A stretch of DNA of 64,000 bases from Aristolochia californica. Lineage: Eukaryota > Streptophyta > Magnoliopsida > Piperales > Aristolochiaceae. The position numbers and the translations under genes are program-made. Shown here piece by piece: positions 35,141 through 50,024 of the stretch. The stretch covers positions 16,363,237 to 16,427,236 of the forward strand of contig JARWKL010000009.1 in the NCBI GenBank assembly GCA_029961685.1, read 5' to 3'. The notes under the pieces were generated by a model, which saw only the letters and a program-made list of their open reading frames with translations, was not told the origin of the DNA and did not search any database. Every line of letters begins with the position of its first letter. Position 1 is the first letter of the stretch.

Positions 35141-38100
35141 AAGAAAAAAGTTTTCTCATCCAAGTTTGGGAAATTCCACTAGTTCAGCAACCCCAATAGG
35201 TTGGAATTTGATAAGAAAGAGATTTTTCTACACATGCTTTAAAAAATGGATATGCATGGCTCGAAACATGTTAAAGTTGCAAATGACCCATGGATCCAAA
35301 CCTTTCAAAAAGAATAAAAAACTTCTCATTAAATTCTCAAGTGAACGTGCAGTGGGATATTTAACCGAGTCAAACAAGCCATTATTTTGCCCATTAACAA
35401 AAAGCTGACCTAGCGATCATTGATCATTGTAAACTGATTTATCATGCGTAACGGGCCACATTTTTTTAAGGAATGACTTTTGGGTTGGGATTCAACACTC
35501 AGTTTAAAATTCCCTCGCCTCCCCTTTTCCCGACGATTACAAAACCTGATATATAAAGACTAAAACGAGTTTTAAATCCCTAAAAATTACACAAACTTTT
35601 TGGAAATATCTCTCTCCATATTTGTGCATTGTGCATTTCCATTTTAGATGTGTACATTTTTCTTAAATCAAAACTTGAGTTTTCACTTTTTCCTTCATCT
35701 CGTAGACAAAAAACAGAATAGATGACAACGAAATGAAAATTTTAGACTCTGTGTATGGAGAAAATTTAAAGCAATAACAAACGTAAGTAAAGAAAATTTA
35801 TTCACACACCACAAATGAAGAAAAGAGTTTTCTCATCCAAGTTTGGGAAATTCCACTAGTTCAGCAACCCCAATAGGTTGGAATTTGACAAGAAAGAGAT
35901 TTTTCTACACATGCTTTAAAAAATGGATATGCATGGCTCGAAACATGTTAAAGTTGAAAATAACCCATGGATCCAAACCTTTCAAAAAGAATAAAAAACT
36001 TCTCATTAAATTCTCAAGTGAACGTGCGGTGGGATATTTAACCGAGTCAAACAAGCCATTATTTTGCCCATTAACAAAAAGCTGACCTAGCGATCATTGA
36101 TCATTGTAAACTGATTTATCATGCGTAACGGGCCACATTTTTTTAAGGAATGACTTTTGGGTTGGGATTCAACACTCAGTTTAAAATTCCCTCGCCTCCC
36201 CTTTTCCCGACGATTGCAAAACCTGATATATAAAGACTAAAACGAGTTTTAAATCCCTAAAAATTACAAAAACTTTTTGGAAATATCTCTCTCCATATTT
36301 GTGCATTGTGCATTTCCATTTTAGATGTGTACATTTTTCTTAAATCAAAACTTTAGTTTTCACTTTTTCCTTCATCTCGTAGACAAAAAACAGAATAGAT
36401 GACAACGAAATGAAAATTTTAGACTCTGTGTATGGAGAAAATTTAAAGCAATAACAAACGTAAGTAATGAAAATTTATTCACACACCACAAATGAAGAAA
36501 AAATTTTCCTCATCCAAGTTTGGGAAATTCCACTAGTTCAGCAACCCCAATAGGTTGGAATTTGATAAGAAAGGGATTTTTCTGCACATGCTTTAAGAAA
36601 TGGATATGCATGCTCGAAACATGTTAAAGTTGCAAATGACCCATGGATCCAAACCTTTCAAAAAGAATAAAAAACTTCTCATTAAATTCTCAAGTGAACG
36701 TGCGGTGGGATATTTAACCGAGTCAAACAAGCCATTATTTTGCCCATTAACGAAAAGCTGACCTAGCGATCATTGATCATTGTAAACTGATTTATCATGC
36801 GTGACGGGCCACATTTTTTTAAGGAATGACTTCTGGGTTGGGATTCAACACTCAGTTTAAAATTCCCTCGCCTCCCCTTTTCCCGACGATTGCAAAACCT
36901 GATATATAAAGACTAAAACGAGTTTTAAATCCCTAAAAATTACAGAAACTTTTTGGAAATATCTCTCTCCATATTTGTGCATTGTGCATTTCCATTTTAG
37001 ACGTGTACATTTTTCTTAAATCAAAACTTGAGTTTTCACTTTTGCCTTCATCTCGTAGACAAAAAACAGAATAGATGACAACGAAATGAAAATTTTAGAC
37101 TCTGTGTATGGAGAAAATTTAAAGCAATAACAAACGTAAGTAATGAAAATTTATTCACACACCACAAATGAAGAAAAATTTTTCCTCATCCAAGTTTGGG
37201 AAATTCCACTAGTTCAGCAACCCCAATAGGTTGGAATTTGATAAGAAAGGGATTTTTCTGCACATGCTTTAAAAAATGGATATGCATGCTCGAAACATGT
37301 TAAAGTTGCAAATGACCCATGGATCCAAACCTTTCAAAAAGAATAAAAAACTTCTCATTAAATTCTCAAGTGAACGTGCGGTGGGATATTTAACCGAGTC
37401 AAACAAGCCATTATTTTGCCCATTAACGAAAAGCTGACCTAGCGATCATTGATCATTGTAAACTGATATATCATGCGTGACGGGCCACATTTTTTTAAGG
37501 AATGACTTTTGGGTTGGGATTCAACACTCAGTTTAAAATTCCCTCACCTCCCCTTTTCCCGACGATTGCAAAACCTGATATATAAAGACTAAAACGAGTA
37601 TTAAATCCCTAAAAATTACACAAACTTTTTGGAAATATCTCTCTCCATATTTGTGCATTGTGCATTTCCATTTTAGATGTGTACATTTTTCTTAAATCAA
37701 AACTTGAGTTTTCACTTTTTCCTTCATCTCGTAGACAAAAAACAGAATAGATGACAACGAAATGAAAATTTTAGACTCTGTGTATGGAGAAAATTTAAAG
37801 CAATAACAAACGTAAGTAAAGAAAATTTATTCACACACCACAAATGAAGAAAAAAGTTTTCTCATCCAAGTTTGGGAAATTCCACTAGTTCAGCAACCCC
37901 AATAGGTTGGAATTTGATAAGAAAGACATTTTTCTACACATGCTTTAAAAAATGGATATGCATGGCTCGAAACATGTTAAAGTTTCAAATGACCCATGGA
38001 TCCAAACCTTTCAAAAAGAATAAAAAACTTCTCATTAAATTCTCAAGTGAACGTGCAGTGGGATATTTAACCGAGTCAAACAAGCCATTATTTTGCCCAT

Positions 38101-41100
38101 TAACAAAAAGCTGACCTAGCGATCATTGATCATTGTAAACTGATTTATCATGCGTAACGGGCCACATTTTTTTAAGGAATGACTTTTGGGTTGGGATTCA
38201 ACACTCAGTTTAAAATTCCCTCGCCTCCCCTTTTCCCGACGATTACAAAACCTGATATATAAAGACTAAAACGTGTTTTAAATCCCTAAAAATTACACAA
38301 ACTTTTTGGAAATATCTCTCTCCATATTTGTGCATTGTGCATTTCCATTTTAGATGTGTACATTTTTCTTAAATCAAAACTTGAGTTTTCACTTTTTCCT
38401 TCATCTCGTAGACAAAAAACAGAATAGATGACAACGAAATGAAAATTTTAGACTCTGTGTATGGAGAAAATTTAAAGCAATAACAAACGTAAGTAAAGAA
38501 AATTTATTCACACACCACAAATGAAGAAAAGAGTTTTCTCATCCAAGTTTGGGAAATTCCACTAGTTCAGCAACCCCAATAGGTTGGAATTTGATAAGAA
38601 AGAGATTTTTCTACACATGCTTTAAAAAATGGATATGCATGGCTCGAAACATGTTAAAGTTGAAAATAACCCATGGATCCAAACCTTTCAAAAAGAATAA
38701 AAAACTTCTCATTAAATTCTCAAGTGAACGTGCGGTGGGATATTTAACCGAGTCAAACAAGCCATTATTTTGCCCATTAACAAAAAGCTGACCTAGCGAT
38801 CATTGATCATTGTAAACTGATTTATCATGCGTAACGGGCCACATTTTTTTAAGGAATGACTTTTGGGTTGGGATTCAACACTCAGTTTAAAATTCCCTCG
38901 CCTCCCCTTTTTCCGACGATTGCAAAACCTGATATATAAAGACTAAAACGAGTTTTAAATCCCTAAAAATTACAAAAACTTTTTGGAAATATCTCTCTCC
39001 ATATTTGTGCATTGTGCATTTCCATTTTAGATGTGTACATTTTTCTTAAATCAAAACTTTAGTTTTCGCTTTTTCCTTCATCTCGTAGACAAAAAACAGA
39101 ATAGATGACAACGAAATGAAAATTTTAGACTCTCTGTATCGAGAAAATTTAAAGCAATAACAAACGTAAGTAATGAAAATTTATTCACACACCACAAATG
39201 AAGAAAAAATTTTCCTCATCCAAGTTTGGGAAATTCCACTAGTTCAGCAACCCCAATAGGTTGGAATTTGATAAGAAAGGGATTTTTCTGCACATGCTTT
39301 AAAAAATGGATATGCATGCTCGAAACATGTTAAAGTTGCAAATGACCCATGGATCCAAACCTTTCAAAAAGAATAAAAAACTTCTCATTAAATTCTCAAG
39401 TGAACGTGCGGTGGGATATTTAACCGAGTCAAACAAGCCATTATTTTGCCCATTAACGAAAAGCTGACCTAGCGATCATTGATCATTGTAAACTGATTTA
39501 TCATGCGTGACGGGCCACATTTTTTTAAGGAATGACTTTTGGGTTGGGATTCAACACTCAGTTTAAAATTCCCTCGCCTCCCCTTTTCCCGACGATTGCA
39601 AAACCTGATATATAAAGACTAAAACGAGTTTTAAATCCCTAAAAATTACAGAAACTTTTTGGAAATATCTCTCTCCATATTTGTGCATTGTGCATTTCCA
39701 TTTTAGACGTGTACATTTTTCTTAAATCAAAACTTGAGTTTTCACTTTTGCCTTCATCTCGTAGACAAAAAACAGAATAGATGACAACGAAATGAAAATT
39801 TTAGACTCTGTGTATGGAGAAAATTTAAAGCAATAACAAACGTAAGTAATGAAAATTTATTCACACACCACAAATGAAGAAAAATTTTTCCTCATCCAAG
39901 TTTGGGAAATTCCACTAGTTCAGCAACCCCAATAGGTTGGAATTTGATAAGAAAGGGATTTTTCTGCACATGCTTTAAAAAATGGATATGCATGCTCGAA
40001 ACATGTTAAAGTTGCAAATGACCCATGGATCCAAACCTTTCAAAAAGAATAAAAAAGTTCTCATTAAATTCTCAAGTGAACGTGCGGTGGGATATTTAAC
40101 CGAGTCAAACAAGCCATTATTTTGCCCTTTAACGAAAAGCTGACCTAGCGATCATTGATCATTGTAAACTGATTTATCATGCGTGACGGGCCACATTTTT
40201 TTAAGGAATGACTTTTGGGTTGGGATTCAACACTCAGTTTAAAATTCCCTCACCTCCCCTTTTCCCGACGATTGCAAAACCTGATATATAAAGACTAAAA
40301 CGAGTTTTAAATCCCTAAAAATTACACAAACTTTTTGGAAATATCTCTCTCCATATTTGTGCAATGTGCATTTCCATTTTAGATGTGTACATTTTTCTTA
40401 AATCAAAACTTGAGTTTTCACTTTTTCCTTCATCTCGTAGACAAAAAACAGAATAGATGACAACGAAATGAAAATTTTAGACTCTGTGTATGGAGAAAAT
40501 TTAAAGCAATAACAAACGTAAGTAAAGAAAATTTATTCACACACCACAAATGAAGAAAAAAGTTTTCTCATCCAAGTTTGGGAAATTCCACTAGTTCAGC
40601 AACCCCAATAGGTTGGAATTTGATAAGAAAGAGATTTTTCTACACATGCTTTAAAAAATGGATATGCATGGCTCGAAACATGTTAAAGTTGCAAATGACC
40701 CATGGATCCAAACCTTTCAAAAAGAATAAAAAACTTCTGATTAAATTCTCAAGTGAACGTGCAGTGGGATATTTAACCGAGTCAAACAAGCCATTATTTT
40801 GCCCATTAACAAAAAGCTGACCTAGCGATCATTGATCATTGTAAACTGATTTATCATGCGTAACGGGCCACATTTTTTTAAGGAATGACTTTTGGGTTGG
40901 GATTCAACACTCAGTTTAAAATTCCCTCGCCTCCCCTTTTCCCGACGATTACAAAACCTGATATATAAAGACTAAAACGAGTTTTAAATCCCTAAAAATT
41001 ACACAAACTTTTTGGAAATATCTCTCTCCATATTTGTGCATTGTGCATTTCCATTTTAGATGTGTACATTTTTCTTAAATCAAAACTTGAGTTTTCACTT

Positions 41101-44100
41101 TTTCCTTCATCTCGTAGACAAAAAACAGAATAGATGACAACGAAATGAAAATTTTAGACTCTGTGTATGGAGAAAATTTAAAGCAATAACAAACGTAAGT
41201 AAAGAAAATTTATTCACACACCACAAATGAAGAAAAGAGTTTTCTCATCCAAGTTTGGGAAATTCCACTAGTTCAGCAACCCCAATAGGTTGGAATTTGA
41301 TAAGAAAGAGATTTTTCTACACATGCTTTAAAAAATGGATATGCATGGCTCGAAACATGTTAAAGTTGAAAATAACCCATGGATCCAAACCTTTCAAAAA
41401 GAATAAAAAACTTCTCATTAAATTCTCAAGTGAACGTGCGGTGGGATATTTAACCGAGTCAAACAAGCCATTATTTTGCCCATTAACAAAAAGCTGACCT
41501 AGCGATCATTGATCATTGTAAACTGATTTATCATGCGTAACGGGCCACATTTTTTTAAGGAATGACTTTTGGGTTGGGATTCAACACTCAGTTTAAAATT
41601 CCCTCGCCTCCCCTTTTCCCGACGATTGCAAAACCTGATATATAAAGACTAAAACGAGTTTTAAATCCCTAAAAATTACAAAAACTTTTTGGAAATATCT
41701 CTCTCCATATTTGTGCATTGTGCATTTCCATTTTAGACGTGTACATTTTTCTTAAATCAAAACTTGAGTTTTCACTTTTTCCTTCATCTCGTAGACAAAA
41801 AACAGAATAGATGACAACGAAATGAAAATTTTAGACTCTGTGTATGGAGAAAATTTAAAGCAATAACAAACGTAAGTAATGAAAATTTATTCACACACCA
41901 CAAATGAAGAAAAAATTTTCCTCATCCAAGTTTGGGAAATTCCACTAGTTCAGCAACCCCAATAGGTTGGAATTTGATAAGAAAGGGATTTTTCTGCACA
42001 TGCTTTAAAAAATGGATATGCATGCTCGAAACATGTTAAAGTTGCAAATGACCCATGGATCCAAACCTTTCAAAAAGAATAAAAAACTTCTCATTAAATT
42101 CTCAAGTGAACGTGCGGTGGGATATTTAGCCGAGTCAAACAAGCCATTATTTTGCCCATTAACGAAAAGCTGACCTAGCGATCATTGATCATTGTAAACT
42201 GATTTATCATGCGTGACGGGCCACATTTTTTTAAGGAATGACTTTTGGGTTGGGATTCAACACTCAGTTTAAAATTCCCTCGCCTCCCCTTTTCCCGACG
42301 ATTGCAAAACCTGATATATAAAGACTAAAACGAGTTTTAAATCCCTAAAAATTACACAAACTTTTTGGAAATATCTCTCTCCATATTTGTGCATTGTGCA
42401 TTTCCATTTTAGACGTGTACATTTTTCTTAAATCAAAACTTGAGTTTTCACTTTTGCCTTCATCTCGTAGACAAAAAACAGAATAGATGACAACGAAATG
42501 AAAATTTTAGACTCTGTGTATGGAGAAAATTTAAAGCAATAACAAACGTAAGTAATGAAAATTTATTCACACACCACAAATGAAGAAAAATTTTTCCTCA
42601 TCCAAGTTTGGGAAATTCCACTAGTTCAGCAACCCCAATAGGTTGGAATTTGATAAGAAAGGGATTTTTCTGCACATGCTTTAAAAAATGGATATGCATG
42701 CTCGAAACATGTTAAGGTTGCAAATGACCCATGGATCCAAACCTTTCAAAAAGAATAAAAAACTTCTCATTAAATTCTCAAGTGAACGTGCGGTGGGATA
42801 TTTAACCGAGTCAAACAAGCCATTATTTTGCCCATTAACGAAAAGCTGACCTAGCGATCATTGATCATTGTAAACTGATATATCATGCGTGACGGGCCAC
42901 ATTTTTTTAAGGAATGACTTTTGGGTTGGGATTCAACACTCAGTTTAAAATTCCCTCGCCTCCCCTTTTCCCGACGATTGCAAAACCTGATATATAAAGA
43001 CTAAAACGAGTTTTAAATCCCTAAAAATTACACAAACTTTTTGGAAATATCTCTCTCCATATTTGTGCATTGTGCATTTCCATTTTAGATGTGTACATTT
43101 TTCTTAAATCAAAACTTGAGTTTTCACTTTTTCCTTCATCTCGTAGACAAAAAACAGAATAGATGGCAACGAAATGAAAATTTTAGACTCTGTGTATGGA
43201 GAAAATTTAAAGCAATAACAAACGTAAGTAAAGAAAATTTATTCACACACCACAAATGAAGAAAAAAGTTTTCTCATCCAAGTTTGGGAAATTCCACTAG
43301 TTCAGCAACCCCAATAGGTTGGAATTTGATAAGAAAGAGATTTTTCTACACATGCTTTAAAAAATGGATATGCATGGCTCGAAACATGTTAAAGTTGCAA
43401 ATGACCCATGGATCCAAACCTTTCAAAAAGAATAAAAAACTTCTCATTAAATTCTCATGTGAACGTGCAGTGGGATATTTAACCGAGTCAAACAAGCCAT
43501 TATTTTGCCCATTAACAAAAAGCTGACCTAGCGATCATTGATCATTGTAAACTGATTTATCATGCGTAACGGGCCACATTTTTTTAAGGAATGACTTTTG
43601 GGTTGGGATTCAACACTCAGTTTAAAATTCCCTCGCCTCCCCTTTTCCCGACGATTACAAAACCTGATATATAAAAACTAAAACGAGTTTTAAATCCCTA
43701 AAAATTACACAAACTTTTTGGAAATATCTCTCTCCATATTTGTGCATTGTGCATTTCCATTTTAGATGTGTACATTTTTCTTAAATCAAAACTTGAGTTT
43801 TCACTTTTTCCTTCATCTCGTAGACAAAAAACAGAATAGATGACAACGAAATGAAAATTTTAGACTCTGTGTATGGAGAAAATTTAAAGCAATAACAAAC
43901 GTAAGTAAAGAAAATTTATTCACACACCACAAATGAAGAAAAGAGTTTTCTCATCCAAGTTTGGGAAATTCCACTAGTTCAGCAACCCCAATAGGTTGGA
44001 ATTTGATAAGAAAGAGATTTTTCTACACATGCTTTAAAAAATGGATATGCATGGCTCGAAACATGTTAAAGTTGAAAATAACCCATGGATCCAAACCTTT

Positions 44101-47100
44101 CAAAAAGAATAAAAAACTTCTCATTAAATTCTCAAGTGAACGTGCGGTGGGATATTTAACCGAGTCAAACAAGCCATTATTTTGCCCATTAACAAAAAGC
44201 TGACCTAGCGATCATTGATCATTGTAAACTGATTTATCATGCGTAACGGGCCACATTTTTTTAAGGAATGACTTTTGGGTTGGGATTCAACACTCAGTTT
44301 AAAATTCCCTCGCCTCCCCTTTTCCCGACGATTGCAAAACCTGATATATAAAGACTAAAACGAGTTTTAAATCCCTAAAAATTACAAAAACTTTTTGGAA
44401 ATATCTCTCTCCATATTTGTGCATTGTGCATTTCCATTTTAGATGTGTACATTTTTCTTAAATCAAAACTTTAGTTTTCGCTTTTTCCTTCATCTCGTAG
44501 ACAAAAAACAGAATACATGACAACGAAATGAAAATTTTAGACTCTGTGTATGGAGAAAATTTAAAGCAATAACAAACGTAAGTAATGAAAATTTATTCAC
44601 ACACCACAAATGAAGAAAAATTTTTCCTCATCCAAGTTTGGGAAATTCCACTAGTTCAGCAACCCCAATAGGTTGGAATTTGATAAGAAAGGGATTTTTC
44701 TGCACATGCTTTAAAAAATGGATATGCATGCTCGAAACATGTTAAAGTTGCAAATGACCCATGGATCCAAACCTTTCAAAAAGAATAAAAAACTTCTCAT
44801 TAAATTCTCAAGTGAACGTGCGGTGGGATATTTAACCGAGTCAAACAAGCCATTATTTTGCCCATTAACGAAAAGCTGACCTAGCGATCATTGATCATTG
44901 TAAACTGATTTATCATGCGTGACGGGCCACATTTTTTTAAGGAATGACTTTTGGGTTGGGATTCAACACTCAGTTTAAAATTCCCTCGCCTCCCCTTTTC
45001 CCGACGATTGCAAAACCAGATATATAAAGACTAAAACGAGTTTTAAATCCCTAAAAATTACACAAACTTTTTGGAAATATCTCTCTCCATATTTGTGCAT
45101 TGGGCATTTCCATTTTAGATGTGTACATTTTTCCTAAATCAAAACTTGAGTTTTCACTTTTGCCTTCATCTCGTAGACAAAAAACAGAATAGATGACAAC
45201 GAAATGAAAATTTTAGACTCTGTGTATGGAGAAAATTTAAAGCAATAACAAACGTAAGTAAAGAAAATTTATTCACACACCACAAATGAAGAAAAGAGTT
45301 TTCTCATCCAAGTTTGGGAAATTCCACTAGTTCAGCAACCCCAATAGGTTGGAATTTGATAAGAAAGAGATTTTTCTACACATGCTTTAAAAAATGGATA
45401 TGCATGGCTCGAAACATGTTAAAGTTGCAAATGACCCATGGATCCAAACCTTTCAAAAAGAATAAAAAACTTCTCATTAAATTCTCAAGTGAACGTGCAG
45501 TGGGATATTTAACCGAGTCAAACAAGCCATTATTTTGCCCATTAACAAAAAGCTGACCTAGTGATCATTGATCATTGTAAACTGATTTATCATGCGTAAC
45601 GGGCCACATTTTTTTAAGGAATGACTTTTGGGTTGGGATTCAACACTCAGTTTAAAATTCCCTCGCCTCCCCTTTTCCCGACGATTACAAAACCTGATAT
45701 ATAAAGACTAAAACGAGTTTTAAATCCCTAAAAATTACACAAACTTTTTGGAAATATCTCTCTCCATATTTGTGCATTGTGCATTTCCATTTTAGATGTG
45801 TACATTTTTCTTAAATCAAAACTTGAGTTTTCACTTTTTCCTTCATCTCGTAGACAAAAAACAGAATAGATGACAACGAAATGAAAATTTTAGACTCTGT
45901 GTATGGAGAAAATTTAAAGCAATAACAAACGTAAGTAAAGAAAATTTATTCACACACCACAAATGAAGAAAAGAGTTTTCTCATCCAAGTTTGGGAAATT
46001 CCACTAGTTCAGCAACCCCAATAGGTTGGAATTTGATAAGAAAGAGATTTTTCTACACATGCTTTAAAAAATGGATATGCATGGCTCGAAACATGTTAAA
46101 GTTGAAAATAACCCATGGATCCAAACCTTTCAAAAAGAATAAAAAACTTCTCATTAAATTCTCAAGTGAACGTGCGGTGGGATATTTAACCGAGTCAAAC
46201 AAGCCATTATTTTGCCCATTAACAAAAAGCTGACCTAGCGATCATTGATCATTGTAAACTGATTTATCATGCGTAACGGGCCACAATTTTTTAAGGAATG
46301 ACTTTTGGGTTGGGATTCAACACTCAGTTTAAAATTCCCTCGCCTCCCCTTTTCCCGACGATTGCAAAACCTGATATATAAAGACTAAAACGAGTTTTAA
46401 ATCCCTAAAAATTACAAAAACTTTTTGGAAATATCTCTCTCCATATTTGTGCATTGTGCATTTCCATTTTAGATGTGTACATTTTTCTTAAATCAAAACT
46501 TTAGTTTTCACTTTTTCCTTCATCTCGTAGACAAAAAACAGAATAGATGACAACGAAATGAAAATTTTAGACTCTGTGTATGGAGAAAATTTAAAGCAAT
46601 AACAAACGTAAGTAATGAAAATTTATTCACACACCACAAATGAAGAAAAAATTTTCCTCATCCAAGTTTGGGAAATTCCACTAGTTCAGCAACCCCAATA
46701 GGTTGGAATTTGATAAGAAAGGGATTTTTCTGCACATGCTTTAAAAAATGGATATGCATGCTCGAAACATGTTAAAGTTGCAAATGACCCATGGATCCAA
46801 ACCTTTCAAAAAGAATAAAAAACTTCTCATTAAATTCTCAAGTGAACGTGCGGTGGGATATTTAACCGAGTCAAACAAGCCATTATTTTGCCCATTAACG
46901 AAAAGCTGACCTAGCGATCATTGATCATTGTAAACTGATTTATCATGCGTGACGGGCCACATTTTTTTAAGGAATGACTTTTGGGTTGGGATTCAACACT
47001 CAGTTTAAAATTCCCTCGCCTCCCCTTTTCCCGACGATTGCAAAACCTGATATATAAAGACTAAAACGAGTTTTAAATCCCTAAAAATTACACAAACTTT

Positions 47101-47994
47101 TTGGAAATATCTCTCTCCATATTTGTGCATTGTGCATTTCCATTTTAGACGTGTACATTTTTCTTAAATCAAAACTTGAGTTTTCACTTTTGCCTTCATC
47201 TCGTAGACAAAAAACAGAATAGATGACAACGAAATGAAAATTTTAGACTCTGTGTATGGAGAAAATTTAAAGCAATAACAAACGTAAGTAATGAAAATTT
47301 ATTCACACACCACAAATGAAGAAAAATTTTTCCTCATCCAAGTTTGGGAAATTCCACTAGTTCAGCAACCCCAATAGGTTGGAATTTGATAAGAAAGGGA
47401 TTTTTCTGCACATGCTTTAAAAAATGGATATGCATGCTCGAAACATGTTAAAGTTGCAAATGACCCATGGATCCAAACCTTTCAAAAAGAATAAAAAACT
47501 TCTCATTAAATTCTCAAGTGAACGTGCGGTGGGATATTTAACCGAGTCAAACAAGCCATTATTTTGCCCATTAACGAAAAGCTGACCTAGCGATCATTGA
47601 TCATTGTAAACTGATATATCATGCGTGACGGGCCACATTTTTTTAAGGAATGACTTTTGGGTTGGGATTCAACACTCAGTTTAAAATTCCCTCGCCTCCC
47701 CTTTTCCCGACGATTGCAAAACCTGATATATAAAGACTAAAACGAGTTTTAAATCCCTAAAAATTACACAAACTTTTTGGAAATATCTCTCTCCATATTT
47801 GTGCATTGTGCATTTCCATTTTAGATGTGTACATTTTTCTTAAATCAAAACTTGAGTTTTCACTTTTTCCTTCATCTCGTAGACAAAAAACAGAATAGAT
47901 GACAACGAAATGAAAATTTTAGACTCTGTGTATGGAGAAAATTTAAAGCAATAACAAACGTAAGTAAAGAAAATTTATTCACACACCACAAATG
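35141..47994 (+). repeat. Four-monomer higher-order repeat, five units (2,706 bp)
   Basis: Units begin at 35141, 37847, 40553, 43259 and 45289. Order within a unit is A-B-C-D. A has GTGCAGTGGG and CGATTACAAAACC. B has GAAAAGAG, GTTGAAAATAACCC and usually TACAAAAACTTT. C has GAAAAAATTTTCC, GGGATTTTTCTGC, GCATGCTCG, CGAAAAGC and GCGTGACGGG. D resembles C but starts GAAAAATTTTTCC and ends GTAAAG rather than GTAATG. Monomer starts: 35141, 35818, 36495, 37171; 37847, 38524, 39201, 39877; 40553, 41230, 41907, 42583; 43259, 43936, 44613; 45289, 45966, 46643, 47319. The fourth unit has only three monomers (2,030 bp). Confidence 0.9.
44613..45288 (+). repeat. Mosaic C/D monomer in the shortened fourth unit
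   Basis: This monomer directly follows a B monomer, where a C is expected. It opens with the D marker GAAAAATTTTTCC and ends with the D marker GTAAAG, yet carries the C marker TTTTGCCTTC near 45160. Private changes include CAAAACCAGATAT, CATTGGGCATTT and TTCCTAAATC. It looks like what remains after one C/D monomer was lost by unequal exchange, or was mixed by gene conversion. Confidence 0.65.
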
Positions 47995-50024
47995 AAGAAA
48001 AAAGTTTTCTCATCCAAGTTTGGGAAATTCCACTAGTTCAGCAACCCCAATAGGTTGGAATTTGATAAGAAAGAGATTTTTCTACACATGCTTTAAAAAA
48101 TGGATATGCATGGCTCGAAACATGTTAAAGTTGCAAATGACCCATGGATCCAAACCTTTCAAAAAGAATAAAAAACTTCTCATTAAATTCTCAAGTGAAC
48201 GTGCGGTGGGATATTTAACCGAGTCAAACAAGCCATTATTTTGCCCATTAACAAAAAGCTGACCTAGCGATCATTGATCATTGTAAACTGATTTATCATG
48301 CGTAACGGGCCACATTTTTTTAAGGAATGACTTTTGGGTTGGGATTCAACACTCAGTTTAAAATTCCCTCGCCTCCCCTTTTCCCGACGATTGCAAAACC
48401 TGATATATAAAGACTAAAACGAGTTTTAAATCCCTAAAAATTACACAAACTTTTTGGAAATATCTCTCTCCATATTTGTGCATTGTGCATTTCCATTTTA
48501 GAAGTGTACATTTTTCTTAAATCAAAACTTTAGTTTTCACTTTTTCCTTCATCTCGTAGACAAAAAACAGAATAGATGACAACGAAATGAAAATTTTAGA
48601 CTCTGTGTATGGAGAAAATTTAAAGCAATAACAAACGTAAGTAATGAAAATTTATTCACACACCACAAATGAAGAAAAAATTTTCCTCATCCAAGTTTGG
48701 GAAATTCCACTAGTTCAGCAACCCCAATAGGTTGGAATTTGATAAGAAAGGGATTTTTCTGCACATGCTTTAAAAAATGGATATGCATGCTCGAAACATG
48801 TTAAAGTTGCAAATGACCCATGGATCCAAACCTTTCAAAAAGAATAAAACACTTCTCATTAAATTCTCAAGTGAACGTGCGGTGGGATATTTAACCGAGT
48901 CAAATAAGCCATTATTTTGCCCATTAACGAAAAGCTGACCTAGCGATCATTGATCATTGTAAACTGATTTATCATGCGTGACGGGCCACATTTTTTTAAG
49001 GAATGACTTTTGGGTTGGGATTCAACACTCAGTTTAAAATTCCCTCGCCTCCCCTTTTCCCGACGTTTGCAAAACCTGATATATAAAGACTAAAACGAGT
49101 TTTAAATCCCTAAAAATTACACAAACTTTTTGGAAATATCTCTCTCCATATTTGTGCATTGTGTATTTCCATTTTAGATGTGTACATTTTTCTTAAATCA
49201 AAACTTGAGTTTTCACTTTTTCCTTCATCTCGTAGACAAAAAACAGAATAGATGACAACGAAATGAAAATTTTAGACTCTGTGTATGGAGAAAATTTAAA
49301 GCAATAACAAACGTAAGTAAAGAAAATTGATTCACACACCACAAATGAAGAAAAAAGTTTTCTCATCCAAGTTTGGGAAATTCCACTAGTTCAGCAACCC
49401 CAATAGGTTGGAATTTGATAAGAAAGAGATTTTTCTCTACATGCTTTAAAAAATGGATATGCATGGCTCGAAACATGTTAAAGTTGCAAATGACCCATGG
49501 ATCCAAACCTTTCAAAAAGAATAAAAAACTTCTCATTAAATTCTCTAGTGAACGTGCCGTGGGATATTTAACCGAGTCAAACAAGCCATTATTTTGCCCA
49601 TTAACAAAAAGCTGACCTAGCGATTATTGATCATTGTAAACTGATTTATCATGCGTAACGGGCCACATTTTTTTAAGGAATGACTTTTGGGTTGGGATTC
49701 AACACTCAGTTTAAAATTCCCTCGCCTCCCCTTTTCCCAACGATTGCAAAACCTGATATATAAAGACTAAAACGAGTTTTAAATCCCTAAAAATTACACA
49801 AACTTTTTGGCAATATCTCTCTCCATATTTGTGCATTGTGCATTTCCATTTTAGATGTGTACATTTTTCTTAAATCAAAACTTTAGTTTTCACTTTTTCC
49901 TTCATCTCGTAGACAAAAAACAGAATAGATGACAACGAAATGAAAATTTTAGACTCTGTGTATGGAGAAAATTTAAAGCAATAACAAATGTAAGTAAAGA
50001 AAATTTATTCACACACCACAAATG
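47995..50024 (+). repeat. Transitional monomers M72-M74
   Basis: Monomers start at 47995, 48672 and 49348. The first is standard in front, with GAAGTGTAC near 48502. The second belongs to the 676-bp GCATGCTCG class and has AAAACACTTC, CAAATAAGCC and CGACGTTTGC. The third (49348-50024) is among the most diverged in the window: TTTTCTCTACATG, TTCTCTAGTG, GCGATTATTG, TTCCCAACG, TTGGCAATATC and AACAAATGTAAG are all private or rare. Confidence 0.8.
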
